Positions 11,962-25,700 of a DNA stretch of 64,000 nt are shown here, in pieces. Where the stretch lies: contig JAUDYN010000004.1 in NCBI GenBank assembly GCA_030407005.1, positions 1,426,001-1,490,000 on the forward strand, in the 5' to 3' direction. A program made the translations under genes and the position numbers. The notes below the pieces were generated by a model. That model was not told where the DNA came from, searched no databases, and worked only from the letters and a program-made list of their open reading frames with translations. How positions within the stretch are numbered: position 1 is the stretch's first letter; each line of letters starts with the position of its first letter. Source of the stretch: Desarmillaria ectypa. Its lineage: Eukaryota; Basidiomycota; Agaricomycetes; Agaricales; Physalacriaceae.

Positions 11962-12650
11962 TCAGACCAAGTGAAGTCCTAGATGTGCAGCAAAATGCTT
12001 AGCCTTGATTGATGGTAAGGTTTCGTAAGGGTGTCAGCAATCATATCCTCCGTAGGGCAATATATTAGTTTGATTTTCCCTTCCTGCGCGACCCAGCGAA
12101 TGAAATGAAAGCGAATATCGATGTGTTTCGTGTGGGAATGGTAACGGTGATCTCGGGTTAATGCAATTGCCGCTTGATTGTCCGAATTGAGTGGTATTGG
12201 TGCCTGGGTGACCGATTTGGCATACGGCCCGAAGATTTCCGATATCAGCGTGCGCAGCTACAGTGCTTCTTTTGTCGCATGGGTTGCTGCCACGTATTCT
12301 GCTTCCGCCGTCAACAATGCAACGATTTTTTGCTTTTTGCTGCTCCAGCTAATGGCTCCCCCATCTATCAAAAATGCATACTCAGTGATTGCAAATTTTT
12401 CTTCATAGGTGGTATCTAGGTGAGTGCCTACTGATGTGTATATGATGGAGCCAACTCTCTCTCTCTATAGGACATATTTCACATTTCTGCAAATTTGCAT
12501 GTCATTTGAGGTGACTGGTTGACCGACAGGTGAGCATTTGGGTCCATAGGGATGGCAGAGGGTTTCACATTCTCAACATTGAACTACTTGACCACAGATT
12601 TAATGTATAATTTTTAGGATAGAGCAATGGTGCATGCCTCTCTCTATCTG
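11962..12650 (-). pseudogene. Ty1/copia pol remnant: end of RT and RNase H
   Basis: Minus-strand translation shows IPMDPNAHLSVNQSPQ and VGSIIYTSVGTHLDTTY (end of copia RT). These are followed by GGAISWSSKKQKIVALLTAE, AEYVAATHATKEA, LNSDNQAAIAL, then HTKHIDIRFHFIRWV and a terminal HFAAHLGLHLV followed by TGA at 11964-11962. That is a copia RNase H with its usual C-terminus. Several stops interrupt the RT part (for example near 12500 and 12590), so it is dead. Everything 5' of the RT end is missing; chromovirus LTR debris begins there. Confidence 0.85.
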
Positions 12651-12951
12651 TTAGCAACTGACTTGATAAATAAGGTCAAACACCATAGCTGCTTCATGTT
12701 CAGGCAGTCACTGTTAGTGTAGGTGAGGTTATGTCATTGTCAGAGGACTAAGTCTTAGTTCACAAAGAGTGAGCTAGTAAAAGTCAGAATGAATATGTTA
12801 GATCTAAACTCTGTTAGACAACAAGAGTAAATAATGGGCTGTATCACATTTGTACAGTCACCCACTAAGTTCCAAAACATTATTAATGAGAGAGTGAGAC
12901 TAAGATTTTAATCTTAGGCAAGAGAAATGAGTCAACAAAAAAGTTTCATTA
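12651..12951 (-). repeat. Eroded chromovirus LTR fragments
   Basis: Two partial copies of the chromovirus LTR core (variants of GGCTGTCTCACATTCGGACAATCACCC) occur near 12690 and 12838, ahead of a fuller copy near 13003. They look like truncated, overlapping LTRs of old insertions. Ends cannot be placed. Confidence 0.45.
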
Positions 12952-13346
12952 GACTCATATATCATGTGATCTGTGGACTTGTGCTAACTCCTTGGGCTGT
13001 CTCACATTCAGACAATCACCCTCAGGGAGTGGCTATGGTCTTCTGATCATGTGAAGGAGAGTGTTAAAGATAAACTTTAGTTGAAGATGAGGATATACAT
13101 CGAGAACAAACTAACTTATATATGTGAAAAGGATATGTAAAAATAGGCATTGCTATGTGTAGTCCATATTGAAAACAAAGGAGAAAAACACATGTTGGGT
13201 GAGCAACTGTCATGAACTATGAGTATAATAACCAGTCCTCACATTGTTGTGGAACCATATATCTGGGGATTGCTGTGGATATGGATATGGGATGAGATAA
13301 GATGAGATAAGATAAGATAAGAACAAAAAGAGACAAAATCATAACA
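12952..13346 (-). repeat. 3' LTR of chromovirus E1
   Basis: Ends at ...AAAATCATAACA (13346), followed by the purine-tract complement TTACCCCCTC, as in every other copy here. The GATAAG run (13296-13321) and the LTR core are present. The left end is set by the usual LTR length of about 395 because its TGTTAT terminus has decayed. Confidence 0.6.
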
Positions 13347-16300
13347 TTACCCCCTCATTAAGACAGTCATCCCAACTGTCAAGATTCTTCTTCTGAGGAG
13401 TCATATTGGGTGTTTGCTTGGGTGGTCCAATAGTGGTCTAGTAGGGCCTTTCAATGGTTCTTGTCTGGGTTTTTTATTCATTTCTTGACTTTATCTCTTC
13501 ATTGTATGAGATACATGACATTCTCATTTTCTGAATATTTGTGATTGAGAATTTGACTAGCTGCCTTTTCTTGGGTTATGATTTTGATGGTGTTAATCTC
13601 TTGGGTGTGTCGCACTTTTTCCTTATATTCTATAATTGTATCTCTTGCATTCTCCATTTCTGTTTCTCTTACCCAGGAATTGTGTTTCCAAGTCCATTCC
13701 TTCCATTTGATCAAATAGTCTATTACTATTCATGATCATTATTCTTTTTTCATCTGTAGTCTTAGAGTTCAGAAGTCTAAGACTTCCTTGATCTCATACT
13801 CTTCCTGGTCATCAACTAGGTTAGGCAGTGGTGGCAGGGGAAGTTGTTGATTGGAGAAGGCTAGGGTGATGTGTAGAGTCAGCAACTTTTTGTGAAAATA
13901 GGGATGAATCTTCCAATGTGGTGGTAGTTTTAACTTATATGCTATGGATCCTATCTTTTCCAGGATTTTAAATGGACCAGTTTGCTTATTGTCTAGCTTC
14001 TTCTTTGGTCTTGGGAGGTGGAGGTTGCTCATATCAAGCCAGATCTTGCTTCTGATTGGGTATTCCTGAGATAGTCATTTCTTCTTGTCATACTGCTTCT
14101 TTATTTGAGTTGCTGCTTTTTCCAGGGCTTTGTGCACCTCCTTATGTACTTGCACTATTGTTTCCATGAATTCAACAGTGGTTGGATTTGAAAATGGAGT
14201 GTTTCAGGTGATATTGGGAACAAGTTGAGGATTTCTTCTATATAGGATCATGAGTGGGCTCTTTCTGATGGCAGAATGGATTTGATTGTTTTGAGCAAAT
14301 TCCATAAGTGGTAATGAGTTGCTCCAATTATCCTGTTGATGATTGACAAAGATCTATAAGTACTTTTCAATCTCCTGATTGACTCTTTCAGTTTGACCAT
14401 CGGTCTGTGGATGGTAGGCAGTGGAAGCATTTGAGGTGATGGGTAATATTTGATATAGGTCCTTCATGAATTTTGAAATGAATTAAGGACTGCAATCAGA
14501 AATAATGACTTGGAGCATTCCATGTTTGGCATAAACATGATCCTATAGAATTCAGGCTCATTCTGCTGCAGAAAGCTCTTCATGATATACAATGGGGATA
14601 ATTGTTTTGGAGAATCTATCCACAATTACCAATAAGGTATCATATTCATTGGATTCAGAGAGTCTGGTGACCATGTCAACAGAGATGTGTGTCCAGGGCT
14701 TGGTGGGAATTGCATTTGGATATAAGAGTGCTACCTTAGTCTGAGTGCTATTCTTGGTGCATTGGCATGTTTCACATCCCTTGATATACCTTTCTATGTC
14801 CTTTCTCAATTTTGACCACCAATAGTCTTAGAGAATAAGCTCTGTGGTTTTTGCTATCTCTGGGTGTCCAGCCATAATATGATCATGGTTGCAGACAATG
14901 ATTTCACCTTATAAAGACTCCTTTCTGAGTATATAGATATGCCCCTTGTAATATAGCATCCTATGGTCTTGGATAATTCCTCATTCATGGTCCATGGAGT
15001 TGATGATATCATGATCCTATAACTCCCTTTATTATATTATATTCCAGATTTTTGACTGTTCTTGGGTGGTGATAGGCATAATGAGTGCATGAAAGTGCTC
15101 AGGTAGTAGGACAATAGTATTATCATTATCCTTCTTGCCCTGGTCATAATCATCCTGCTGGCTGAGTAGATCTGCCTTCTTATTAGCAGTTTCAGACTTA
15201 TGCTGGAGGGTGAAATGGTATTCCACAAGTTTAGTTATCCACTGGGCTTGTTGTCAGTTCAGCTTCTGGGGTTTTCAGAAATATTGGAGATTCTGGTGGT
15301 CAGTCCAGATCTCTATTTCCTCTTTGGTGCCCATCAGATAATGTCACCATTCTTCTAGAGCCAGCATGATGGCTAGGAGTTCCTTGTTATAGATCTTATA
15401 ATTGCATTCTATCATGGTCAAGGCTTTGGACATAAATGTGACTGGTCACCATTTATCCTTCTGATTTTGACTAAGGACTGTGCCAACAGCTCCCTCACTG
15501 GCATCTGCCTCAACCCAGAATTTCCCATCATCAGAGAGAATGGTGAGGACTATGTCCATTGCCATCTGTTTTTTTAGTGAGAGAAATGCTTGTTCCTGGG
15601 CTGTTTCCCACTTCCACTCAGCATTCTCAGTCAATTGAGTGAGAGGTTGGACAATTTGGGAATAATCATATATGAATTTGTGATAAAAATTGATGAATCT
15701 CAAAAAGGATTGTAATTCCTTTTTCTTGGTTGGGATCAGCCACTTGGCTATTCCTGTGATCTTGACAGGGTCCATTTATATCAAATCTTTACTGATGATG
15801 CCTAGGTATTTCATCTCCAATACCTTGAATTCACATTTATTGGCCTTAAGAAAAAGCTTATTTTTGTTATAACCCTGTCTAGGATATGACTTGGGATGTA
15901 AGCTTCTCTCTGGGTTGTCTCACATTCGGACAATCACCCATTTAGTGAGAGGTTGGCTAGGTCTTTGGTGTGATGCAGTAGAAGGTATATGAATGTAATT
16001 TAGTCAAAAGGTAGAGTACAATGGTGAAAACTACTCTACTTATATACTGAAAGTATGACATTATTAATATATGAAACAATATGGTCTATGAGAGAATGGT
16101 GTTGAAGTCAGATGGATCATAGACTAATAAGAGTAAACAAGGGTGTTAATTGGTGAGAATGGGGGTGGTTGTCAGTGAATGCATTGATGCTGGCTGAGAT
16201 AGGATGTACTGTGTTATGGATATGATGAGATAAGATAAGATAATGGAAAAATCATAACAATTTTCCCATAGTTATTATAATACTTGTTGAATGATCAGTT

Positions 16301-17299
16301 AGTGTTTCTCTAGAGTTTTGGTGAAGATGAGGATGTTGTCAAGGTAGATAGGAACTTTGCCTTCAGTGATAAGATCATGGAATATGTTGTTCATCATCCA
16401 CTGGAATGTGGCTGGCAAATTGGTCAACCTAAAAAAACATAACAGTAGGCTCAAATAGCCCTCAGTTGGTGTGGAAAGCAGCTTTCTCTTTGTCTCCTTC
16501 CTGGATTTGGACATTGTTATATCCCCAGTGGACATCCAACTTGGAGAAGTATTTGGCACTGCATAGCTTGTCTATAAGTTCTGAAATCAAAGGGAGAGAG
16601 TACTGATTTTTAATGGTCATTTCATTAAGTTTTTGGTAGTCTTGGACAGGATGGAGGGAACTATCTTTCTTTTTGACAAAGAAGAATGGGGAGGCAAATG
16701 GGGATTTCAAGAGATGGATTTGGCTGGAGTTCAGGTTTTTGTCAAGAAATTGGTTGAGTTGCTCTTGTTTGGTTCAGTTAAGAGAATAGATCTTACAGTC
16801 TAGAGTGGATTTTGTGTTGGAAATTAGTTCAATAGCATAGTCCCATGGCTTCTGGACTGGTAATTCATCAAAACTTTCCTTATTGAATAGGTCTCTAAAA
16901 CTCTGGTATTAAGGAGGTACTAGTTTCTCAAAGGTTTTCTTTGGCTTTTCAGCATTTGTGGCAGCAGCCAATTCATTGGTATGGTGCATTGTGTGGATTA
17001 CCAATTTTTCTTGCATGTTGATGGTGAGAATAGTTTTGCTGTCCTCTAGTTCCTCATCCCATTGGTCTTCATCATCTGCATCAGGGAGAGGAATGGGATT
17101 TTTTACACATTGACACTGTCTGAAGAGGATAGTCCCAGTTTTCCAATTGATAACTGGGTTATGATGCTTTAACCAGTCATGTCCCAGATAGATGGTTTTG
17201 GAGCCTAAGTTGGTGACTGCAAGGTCAATTCATTTAGAATGTCCTCCAATGATCATTTGGAGTTCAACAAACTTAGTAATGCTTCTGGCTTTATTGTGG
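13347..17299 (-). pseudogene. E1: degenerate chromovirus pol (protease to chromodomain)
   Basis: On the minus strand, 5' to 3': protease end (NKARSITKFVEL near 17280), RT from about 16900 to 16300 with HPVQDYQKLNEMTIKNQYSL and a damaged active site YLDN (YLDD in intact copies), RNase H around 15775-15200 (FWVEADASEGAVGTVLSQNQ), integrase around 14900-14240 (IERYIKGCETCQCTKN, HISVDMVTRLSESNEYDTLL) and a chromodomain around 13800-13550 (KWKEWTWKHNSWVRETEM). Many stops and shifts; almost no CpG is left. RT is split by a solo LTR at 15865-16259, and protease is cut at 17299 by an L-type LTR. Gag and the 5' LTR are not present beside it. Confidence 0.85.
15865..16259 (-). repeat. Solo chromovirus LTR with 5-base target duplication
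   Basis: A 395-base LTR running TGTTATAACC...AATCATAACA lies inside the RT/RNase H part of E1. It is flanked on both sides by ATTTT (15860-15864 and 16260-16264), the 5-base duplication of a Ty3-type integration. No internal sequence remains, so the two LTRs of a full insertion have recombined. Confidence 0.85.
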
Positions 17300-18268
17300 T
17301 GATGTGCTTGGTAACAGCAAGTGATAAAAGAATTAGAGAATGACAAATGAACACCAATCACACTAAACCTCTTACTACTCTACACTTAATCACCAATATT
17401 GAATTTGGGTGGTTTTGAGTATGATGGAAGCACTCTGCAGACTTCAATGATCAAGTACAGTTGTCTTAAAGACATTTTATTCATTACTAGTGAGTTATAC
17501 AAAGTACTACTCATACTAGTGTGGTTGGTAAGACACAATTGGGTAAAGAGTGACTTGGTTTGAGCTACTGTGCTCATTCTAACTGAAACTGCTTTGAACT
17601 AGTGGCACTCTTGGCCCTATACTGCTTCCTACAAGTGATAAACACTTGACCAGTCGCACTCTTGGCTGACTAGTGGCACTCTTGTCCTAAGAATAAACTG
17701 ATGGCACTCTTAGCTCTATACTGCTTCCTACAAGTGATAAAGACTTGACTAGCCACACTCTTGGCCTAAGAATAATACTATAACTCTGAGAACTTTGCTT
17801 GAACTAACTTCAAAACACTCCAGACCTTTGCAGGACACAACAGTGACTCTAAGGGACTTTAATTCAATGCAATACTATGGGTGACTTAGTGACTATTGAT
17901 CACTTTGTTGAGATTAAGCACAAAAGCCTTTAGTTGGAGACACCAGTTACTACCAGTGAGAGCTCAACTGCAGGAATGGCTTGCCTGCTTTACACAAATG
18001 CCCATCCCACTACTTATATACTACTGAGGCAGAACTATAAATATCATCTGGGTATAGGGTATATTGGTAAGAATTTCTTAGCTAGTCATGAATAATAGTG
18101 AATAATCACACAATGGTTGGTCTAGTCTGTTTTCTTTTCAAATGATCAGTCTAGAGACTCCACAGTTGGTCTTTTCGCACCCTTGGCCCAACTACATGCC
18201 CTAGTAATATGGATATATGGATATCTGGATATTGGTGCCTGTAACAGCTATCCAATTATGATCAAGAG
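17300..18268 (-). repeat. Truncated old LTR of the long-LTR (L) family
   Basis: Begins TGATGTGCTTGGTAACAG and tracks the L LTR (48366-49824) over its first 969 bases, including the tandem ACTCTTGGC blocks. Most CpG sites have become TG or CA. It interrupts the protease codons of E1 and is itself cut at 18268 (GATCAAGAG) by the 3' LTR of E2. The last 490 or so bases of the LTR are not seen elsewhere in the window. Confidence 0.85.
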
Positions 18269-18662
18269 TGTTATGGCCCTGTCTAACACATGACTTGGGA
18301 CATAAGCTTCTCTCTAGGCTGTCTTGCATTCAGACAATCACCCTTTAGTAGAGAGGTTGGCTAGGTCTTTAGTTTGTGTAGTAGAAGGTATATGAATGCA
18401 ATTTAGTCGAAAGGTAGAGTACAATAGTGAAAACTACTCTACTTATATACTAAAAGTACAGTATTATTAATAGGTGAAATGGTATCATCCATGAGAGAAT
18501 GGTGTGTGAGTCAGATGGATCATGGATGAATAAGAGTAGACTAGGATATGAATCATCAAGAAATGGGGTAGTCATCAGTGAATATGTTGATACTGTCTGA
18601 GATAAGATGTGTGGTGTCATAGATATGATGAAATCAGATAAGATAATGAAAAAATCATAACA
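18269..18662 (-). repeat. 3' LTR of E2
   Basis: Runs TGTTATGGCCCTG...AAATCATAACA and is followed by TTACCCCCTTGTTAAAGC, the complement of the purine tract that primes plus-strand synthesis in this family. Confidence 0.85.
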
Positions 18663-21600
18663 TTACCCCCTTGTTAAAGCAGTTATCCTGACTGCTAAGG
18701 TTCTTCTTCAGGGGTGTCAAGTTGTGATAGAACTTGATCGATCCAGTACTGGTCAATCAAGTTTTTCTATGTTTTTTTGTCTGGGTTCATAATCCATTTT
18801 TGATATCCATCCTTGCATTGAGCGAGGTATGCAACATCTCCATCATCAGAATATTCATGGTCTAGTATCTTGACCACTTTCTTGTTCTTGGTTACAATTT
18901 TTGGAATATATAAGGCACAGTTTATGCTGGCCTTGTATTCTTTGATCACTTCTGTTGCATTCAATATTTCTGTTTCTTGGACCCAAGAATTGTGTTCTCT
19001 AGTCCATCCTTTCCACTTGACTAGGTAATCTGTGACTTCTCTAGATGGTTGTCCTTATTTGGAGCATACTCTATGAGTGTGTGAATCTAGGACTTCCTCG
19101 ATTTCATATTCTTCTTGACTGTTGACAAGGTCTGGGAGAGGAGAAGGTGGTTGTTGCTGATTTGGGAATGAAGGCATGATATAGGGAGTCAACAGCTTCT
19201 CATTGAATCAGGGATGTATCTTCCAATGGGGTGGCAGTTTTAGCTTGTATGCTGCCATGCCTGATTTCTCAATGATTTCGAATGGTCCTGTTTGTTTGTC
19301 ATTGAGTTTCTTCTTTGGTCATGGAAGATGAAGATTGGCAGTATTGAGCCAGACCTTGTCACCAGTTTTCTCGAGGTGATTGCTTTCTCTTGCCATATTA
19401 TGTCTTCATTTGTGTCACTACTTTTTCCAATGCATCATGAACTTCTTTGTGAACTTTGGCCATCATTTCTGCAAATTCTACAGCTGTAGAATTGGTGAAA
19501 TTGGTCTTTTGGATAGACTCAGGAATGAGTCAGGGATTTCTTCCATATAAGACCATGAATGGGCTTTTGCTGATGGCAGAATGTACTCTGTTGTTATGAG
19601 CAAATTCTGTGAGAGGAAGCCATGTAACTCAGTCTGTTTGATGATGGTTGACAAAGATACAGAGGTATTTTTCAACCTCTTCATTGACTTGTTCTGTCTG
19701 TCCATCCATCTGTGGGTGATATGCAGTAGATATGTTTTGTGTGATATTCAGCATCCAGTACAGTTCTTTCATGAAGGAAGACATGAATTGAGGTCCTCAA
19801 TCTGAAATGACTACTTGAGGCATTCCATGTTTTGCATAAACATGGTTTTGGAGTATAAAGGCCCATCCTTCCACAGATAGTTCTTCATTGCATGAGATAA
19901 GAATGATGTTTTTGGAAAAGCAGTCTATGATGATGAGTAAGGCATCAAATCCTTCAGATTCTGGAAGGCTCATGACCATGTCTACTGAGATATGAGTCCA
20001 GAAGACATCTGGGATTGTGTTAGGATGCAGAGGAGTGGCCTTTGCCTGTGTGTTGCTCTTCATCCTTTGACAAGTTTTGCATCCTTTGACATATGATTCA
20101 ACATCTTTTTTCATCTTTGGCCACCAGTATTCTCACAAAACAAGTTCCTTGGTTTTGGTGATTCCTGAGTGTCCTGCTATTACATGGTCATGGCATTGGG
20201 CAATGATTTCTCCTCAAAGGGACAAATCTTGAGGGATATAGATTTGTCTGTCATACCATAGTGTTTCATTTTCTTGAGTGATCCCTCGTTCATGGTTCAG
20301 GGATCTCTCAATCTCTTGATCCCATTGTTCTCATTGTCAAGTTGCATCTCTTATATGCATAACTCATTCTTTGATTGTGGGCAATATTAGTGCCCAGAAA
20401 TGTTTGAGAGAGAGGACAATTATGTCTTGATTATCCTCTTTTCCTTGGTTGTGATTGTCTCTTTGACTGAGAAGATCAGCTTTTTTGTTTGTGATTCCAG
20501 CTTTATGTTGAAGGATAAAGTGGTATTTGGCTAGTTCAGTGACCCATCAGGCTTGTCAATGGTTTAGCTTTTGGGACTTTCAGAAATACTGGAGGTTTTG
20601 ATGGTCAGTCCAGATTTCAATGGTTTCTTTTGCACCCATGAGGTAATGGTGCCACTCTTCCAAGGCTAACATGATGGCTAGCAATTCCTTGTCATAGATC
20701 TTGTAATTGCATTTGGTGACCATTAACACTTTAGATATGAAGGCAACAGGCATCCATTTGCCATTTTGTTCCTGGCTAAGGATAGCACCAATAGCTCCAT
20801 CACTAGCATCTGCTTCTACTCAGAATTTTCCTTCATCTGAAGGGATTGTTAGAACAACATTGGTGGTCATCAACTTTTTGAGTTGAGTAAACACTTGTTC
20901 TTGTTCTGATCCCCACGTCCAGTCTACCTTCCTGGTTAACTGGGTAAGGGGTCATATGATCTTGGAATAGTCATGAATGAATTTTCAATAGAAATTCGTA
21001 AATTCTAAGAAGGATTGGAGTTCCTTCTTCTTTGTCAGGGTTGGCTATTCTGCTATTCTGGCAATCTTGACTGGGTCCATTTGGATTGCATCTTCACTGA
21101 TTATGAACTCTAGATATTCTATTTCAAGTACTTTGAACTCACATTTCTCTGCTTTAAGGAACAATTTGTTTTTCTGTAAGCATTGGAGAACTTGTCAGAC
21201 AATGGTTCTATGTTCTGATAGTGATTTGGTGAAAATAAGGATATTGTTGAGGTATATAGTGACTTTTCCTCCAGCAATTAAATCCTTAAAAATATCCTTC
21301 ATCATCCACTGGAAAGTGGCTAGTGAATTCATGAGGCCAAAGAACATGACCATGAGTTTGAAGAGTCCTCAGTTGGTTCTGAATGCAGCTTTTTCTTCAT
21401 CCCCTTCCCAGATTCGTACATTGTTGTATCCCCAGTGAACATCTAGTTTGCTGAAGTATTTGGCTCCTCATAGCTTGTTGATAAGTTCCAAGATTAGGGG
21501 AAGGGGATAATGGTTTTTAATCATCATTTCATTCAGTTTTCGATAGTCCTGAACCAGTCATAGGGAACCATCTTTTTTCTTTACAAAGAAGAAAGGAGAA

Positions 21601-22766
21601 GCAAAGGGGGATTTAGAAGGACGAATCCTTCCAGAATCGAGATTTTTGTCCAGGAACTTCTCGAGTTGTTCCTGTTCATTTCTGTTGAGAGGATAGACTT
21701 TACAGTCTAATGTGGATTTGGCATTTGGGGTTAGCTTGATGGTGTTGTCCCAGGGTTTTTGGTCAGGGAGTTCATCAAAGCTTTCTTTAGAGAATAAGTC
21801 TCTAAAGCTTTGATACTGAGGAGGCATGAGCTCCTCAAAGGTCTTTTTTGGTTTTTCTGCATTTGTGGCTGCCACCAGTTCATTTGCATGGTGTACTGCT
21901 CGAAGAATGATTTCTTCTTGCATGTTGACCACAAGAATGGTTTCACCTTCTTCTAGTTCTTCATCCCATCTGTCTTCTTCATCTGCATTGGGAATGGTGA
22001 AGTGGGTTTTTATGCAATGATATCATCTGAATGTCATGACTCCCAATTTCCAGTTGACCAGAGGATTATGGCATTTAAGCCAGTCATGGCCCAAGTATAC
22101 TGTCTTGGCACCCAAGTCTGTGACCACAAGGTCAATTCATTTGACATGGTCTCTGATAGTCATTCAGAGTTCCACAAATTCGGTTACATTGCCTGTCTTG
22201 TTACAGGTTCCATCTGCATTGTAGACAGGGATTGGGGCAGCAGCTTTTTGAGTATCCAACTGGTGTAGTTGGACATATGATTGATTGATAGAACTGCCAG
22301 TGCAGCCACTATCCAACAATGCATGAGTTGTCAGAGTCTTTTTTCCCATACAGGGAGAAAGCTGGATATCTACCAAGAAGTCTTGTCTGGAACTCTTGGT
22401 ACCTTAGATATACTGGATCAGTTCATGAAGCTCATAGAGCTGCTCATGCACAGAGCTCTCTTCATTGTTCAAGCTCTGAATGAGCTTGTCAGTTATTTCT
22501 CCAAGTTGTTTGGGATGAACCCAAGTGGAGAGAACAGCTTTGGTGACTGCCAAGTCCTTGGTGGCATGAATCACCTGTAGAGTCCAATCAACTCTGAAAG
22601 GTTGGTACCACACATGATTGTGTACTCTCTTGTTAGGCGGGATTTCAGGATTCAGGGTACTGGCTTTAGACTGTTTTGCTTGCCATAGTCTAAAGGCTGT
22701 GTCATCTTCTTCATCAGGTACTTTGATGATGGTAGTGTTCCTACTGCTGTGCCCCCTTTTTACCAC
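18663..22766 (-). pseudogene. E2 pol remnant: protease, RT, RNase H, integrase, chromodomain
   Basis: Minus strand. The linker before protease is at 22766-22404 (HSSRNTTIIKVPDEEDDTAF). Protease is at 22376-22164 with ALLDSGCTGSSINQSYV, an intact DSG. RT begins at about 21930 (PLNRNEQEQLEKFLDKNLDS); its YLDD site reads YLNN near 21255. RNase H is near 21000-20600. Integrase is near 20115-19480 with SYVKGCKTCQRMKSN, HISVDMVMSLPESEGFDALL and VVISD. The chromodomain region lies at about 19150-18770. Stops, mainly TGA at former CGA codons, break every domain except protease. Confidence 0.85.
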
Positions 22767-25700
22767 CTGGGTGCTAGTGGCTTCCCCCTGTTCTTTAGCT
22801 TAAGTTGCTTTCAGAACTCGAACTATCTTGAGAGGAGATAGGACTCGGCTTGCTGCTTCCAAGGTTCCACTACTATCTGTTCCAGTGGAGTTGGCCATGG
22901 TGCCAGGTGCAAATCTAATCAGCATTGCAGTTGGCTCCACCACTAGGTTTCTCCTGACTGGATCAGATAGTGCATGGCCCCAATCCTGGCCTTGGTGAGA
23001 TGCACTGTCCTGGTCCCCCACTGACCCTGGCAAGGTTGTTGGACTTGTCTCCCTGCTTGAGGGGAGCACAGGGATGTTCAGACTTCTGGAAGGTCTGAGA
23101 ACGTTCTGCCTACTAGTCCCAGTCTGTGGTTTTACCCATGTATCTGGTGAGTTTCACTGTGCTAGCTCGGTGGACTTTGTGGCAGTGCTGGCACCACCTG
23201 GCAAATCTTGCACCTCATCGGGGGCTCAGGAGTCACTATAGATTATAGTGTCAGCTTTTTCTAGAAGTATGACATACCTGTTCTTTTTCAATTCTTTATC
23301 AGTCTTCAGTCTTGGAGTCTGTGGAGTCACATGATATATATTGTTTGTAGATGAATGTCTAGGTGCATGTATATTAGTCTGACCCACAGAGACTAAGGAC
23401 TCACCTTTGGGAAACATGGTTGAGCAAGGAAAATCGAACCCTTGTCAACCTAATCTTTTGCCTCCTTGATTTTGGTCATAGATGGCACCACTTTATTAGT
23501 GGGCCCTACTGACCGAATGTCCTTAAACTCTTTTCTCTTAGGGCAGTCTTTGCTCATGTGACTCTTTTCATCACAGTGGAAGCATCTGCCCTCTGCTTGT
23601 CATTAATCTATCTCCATTGGCTTGCCTGATCCCCTATATGTCATCCATTGACCAGTTCCGCTATCCCAACTGACACCCATGTTAGCAGTTGGCTTGGAAG
23701 CTGAGAGACTTGTCATCCCAGCAGTGGCTTTACTGCTGGGGATGGGAATCCTTCTTCTGCCTGTCCCTAGATGCACCAGTGTTTTAGTCAAAGACCCATT
23801 TGCACTGTCATTCTTCATACATGTGCAAGATTCATTCCTTCCATTCTGGGTATGAACACAGAATATTGACACCCATGTTGGATATGAAGGTTGTATAGGA
23901 GGAAGGAACTCCTAATTGTATGGCCTTCATCATGATGCTGCATTTGTTTTCATCAGTTTATTGACCTGCTAGCTTCACCTCTTTTTCCAGTTTCTGGAAA
24001 TAATGGGAGGCAGGTTGTGCTCCCATGTGAAGGTCAAACATCCACTTTTTATGAATTTCTTCAATTGCAGGGTCTCAGAATTGACGTGATACCATTTTGA
24101 TGAAATCACTCCAGTCAGAGTAATGGAAATAGGCAGCAGTCCTGTCATAGGCATCATCAACCCAGAATTTGGGTCTCTTGTAGACCCACCAGTCTTTAGT
24201 GGCCCCTTCAAAGTGAGAGGTCGCAAACAGTACCAGGTGTGACAGTACCTGAAAATAGTGATGGAACACTTCAAAATAGGTGATACAATCACCTATGAAG
24301 TGTTCGATGTTGTCATGATCCCCTTTGAATGGGGCAGGAACCTTGATGAGGGTCGGTTTGATGCCTAGATAGGGGGCATCAGCAGGTGCATTCCCGACTG
24401 GGTTGGGGATAGGGTTGGGAGGACCTTTTCTGGGGGATGGTCTCAGGATTGAATATCAATCCACTTATGATCTGGAGGGAGGATATCCCCTTGGGGAATC
24501 TGTCAGTCTCCCATGCTCCAGCTCCTTCCCTTTTTCCTTTCAAAGATAATCCACCATTCCTTCTTGAGTGGCTTCTTCCTTCACAAGTTCATTGCATATT
24601 TCTTGGATGCATTTTTCCTTCTTGGCTAGTGTGTTCTTGATGTGTTGCCATAATTCCTCTGTGGTTTTTAGCATAGAGGAAGATTCTGCAGGAGTGGGAT
24701 CTGCAGGGTTATTGTCTGTCATCATGTCTTCTCCTGTGCCTGTGAATAGAAGACTACCACCCTGATAGGGGTGGTATCCTTGTTGACATGCCCGACTGTG
24801 TGGTGGCAAGTCAGGCAGAGGGCATGGTCTTGTTACTGGAATATCAGGAGGGTAATCTGGCATATTTTCATATTGGGGCTGAGGATATCCCAGCTCTCCA
24901 TGGTAATCTGTATTGTATGTAAATATATCATAACTGGGCATTCTGCCCATCCTCTTCTCATTGGTTCACCTCCAGTCACCATAACCTTCAGAGGGAATGT
25001 TCCAGTTCCTGTTGTTCCTCTGGCTCTCAGGGTCATAGCCCTGGTAATAAGTCCCCAGTAGCAGCAGGGAAAAGATTATGGTGCCTGTTCACATGAATAT
25101 GGGCATGGACAGTGGCATTTGGATTTGGGCCCTGGATGACATCACTCTGGTTGAGTGCCAGCCACTCATTCATATCAGGTCTGGACTCGGTCCAGAGTAT
25201 TCTGCTTTTGATGTCATCACATCAAAGGTTCCAGGCAGCAGTCCTGAAGGGGCTGAATAGGTCCTGATCAACCTCAGAGAGATTGGGCCAATTGTAGTCT
25301 GCCCCATTTGGGTTAAAAAAGCTGTCAGGGGAAGTGGGAGTGGGCAGGGTCAGGGGGTCGAGTTCTCCATTGGAGTCATTGGAGAGTTTGATGATAGGGA
25401 GAGAGAATGAGGAGTCTGTTCCCCAGGGGTCATCAGATCATCCTTGGTACCAAGGCCCATAGGGATGGTTTTGATCCATCCCTGGATTGTCAGGGTTTTG
25501 GGGCTCAGGAGAAGAGGATGCAGACCATGGAGGTATTCTCCAGTTATAGGATCAAAGTGTGGGAGTTGGAGCACAGGGATGAGCAGGGAGGGAGTATGGG
25601 GGCAGGGGGTCCTTGAATGTAGCCTGTATATTCCTCGCATATTCTTTGGTGGGAGTGATAGTGAGTCATTCCAGCCAGAATGTTGCAAGTCTTGCTCACA

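Noticed and set aside
13296..13321. GATAAGATAAG run considered as a microsatellite or CRISPR-like repeat
   Set aside because: It is a fixed part of every chromovirus LTR here, with no unique spacers and no array.
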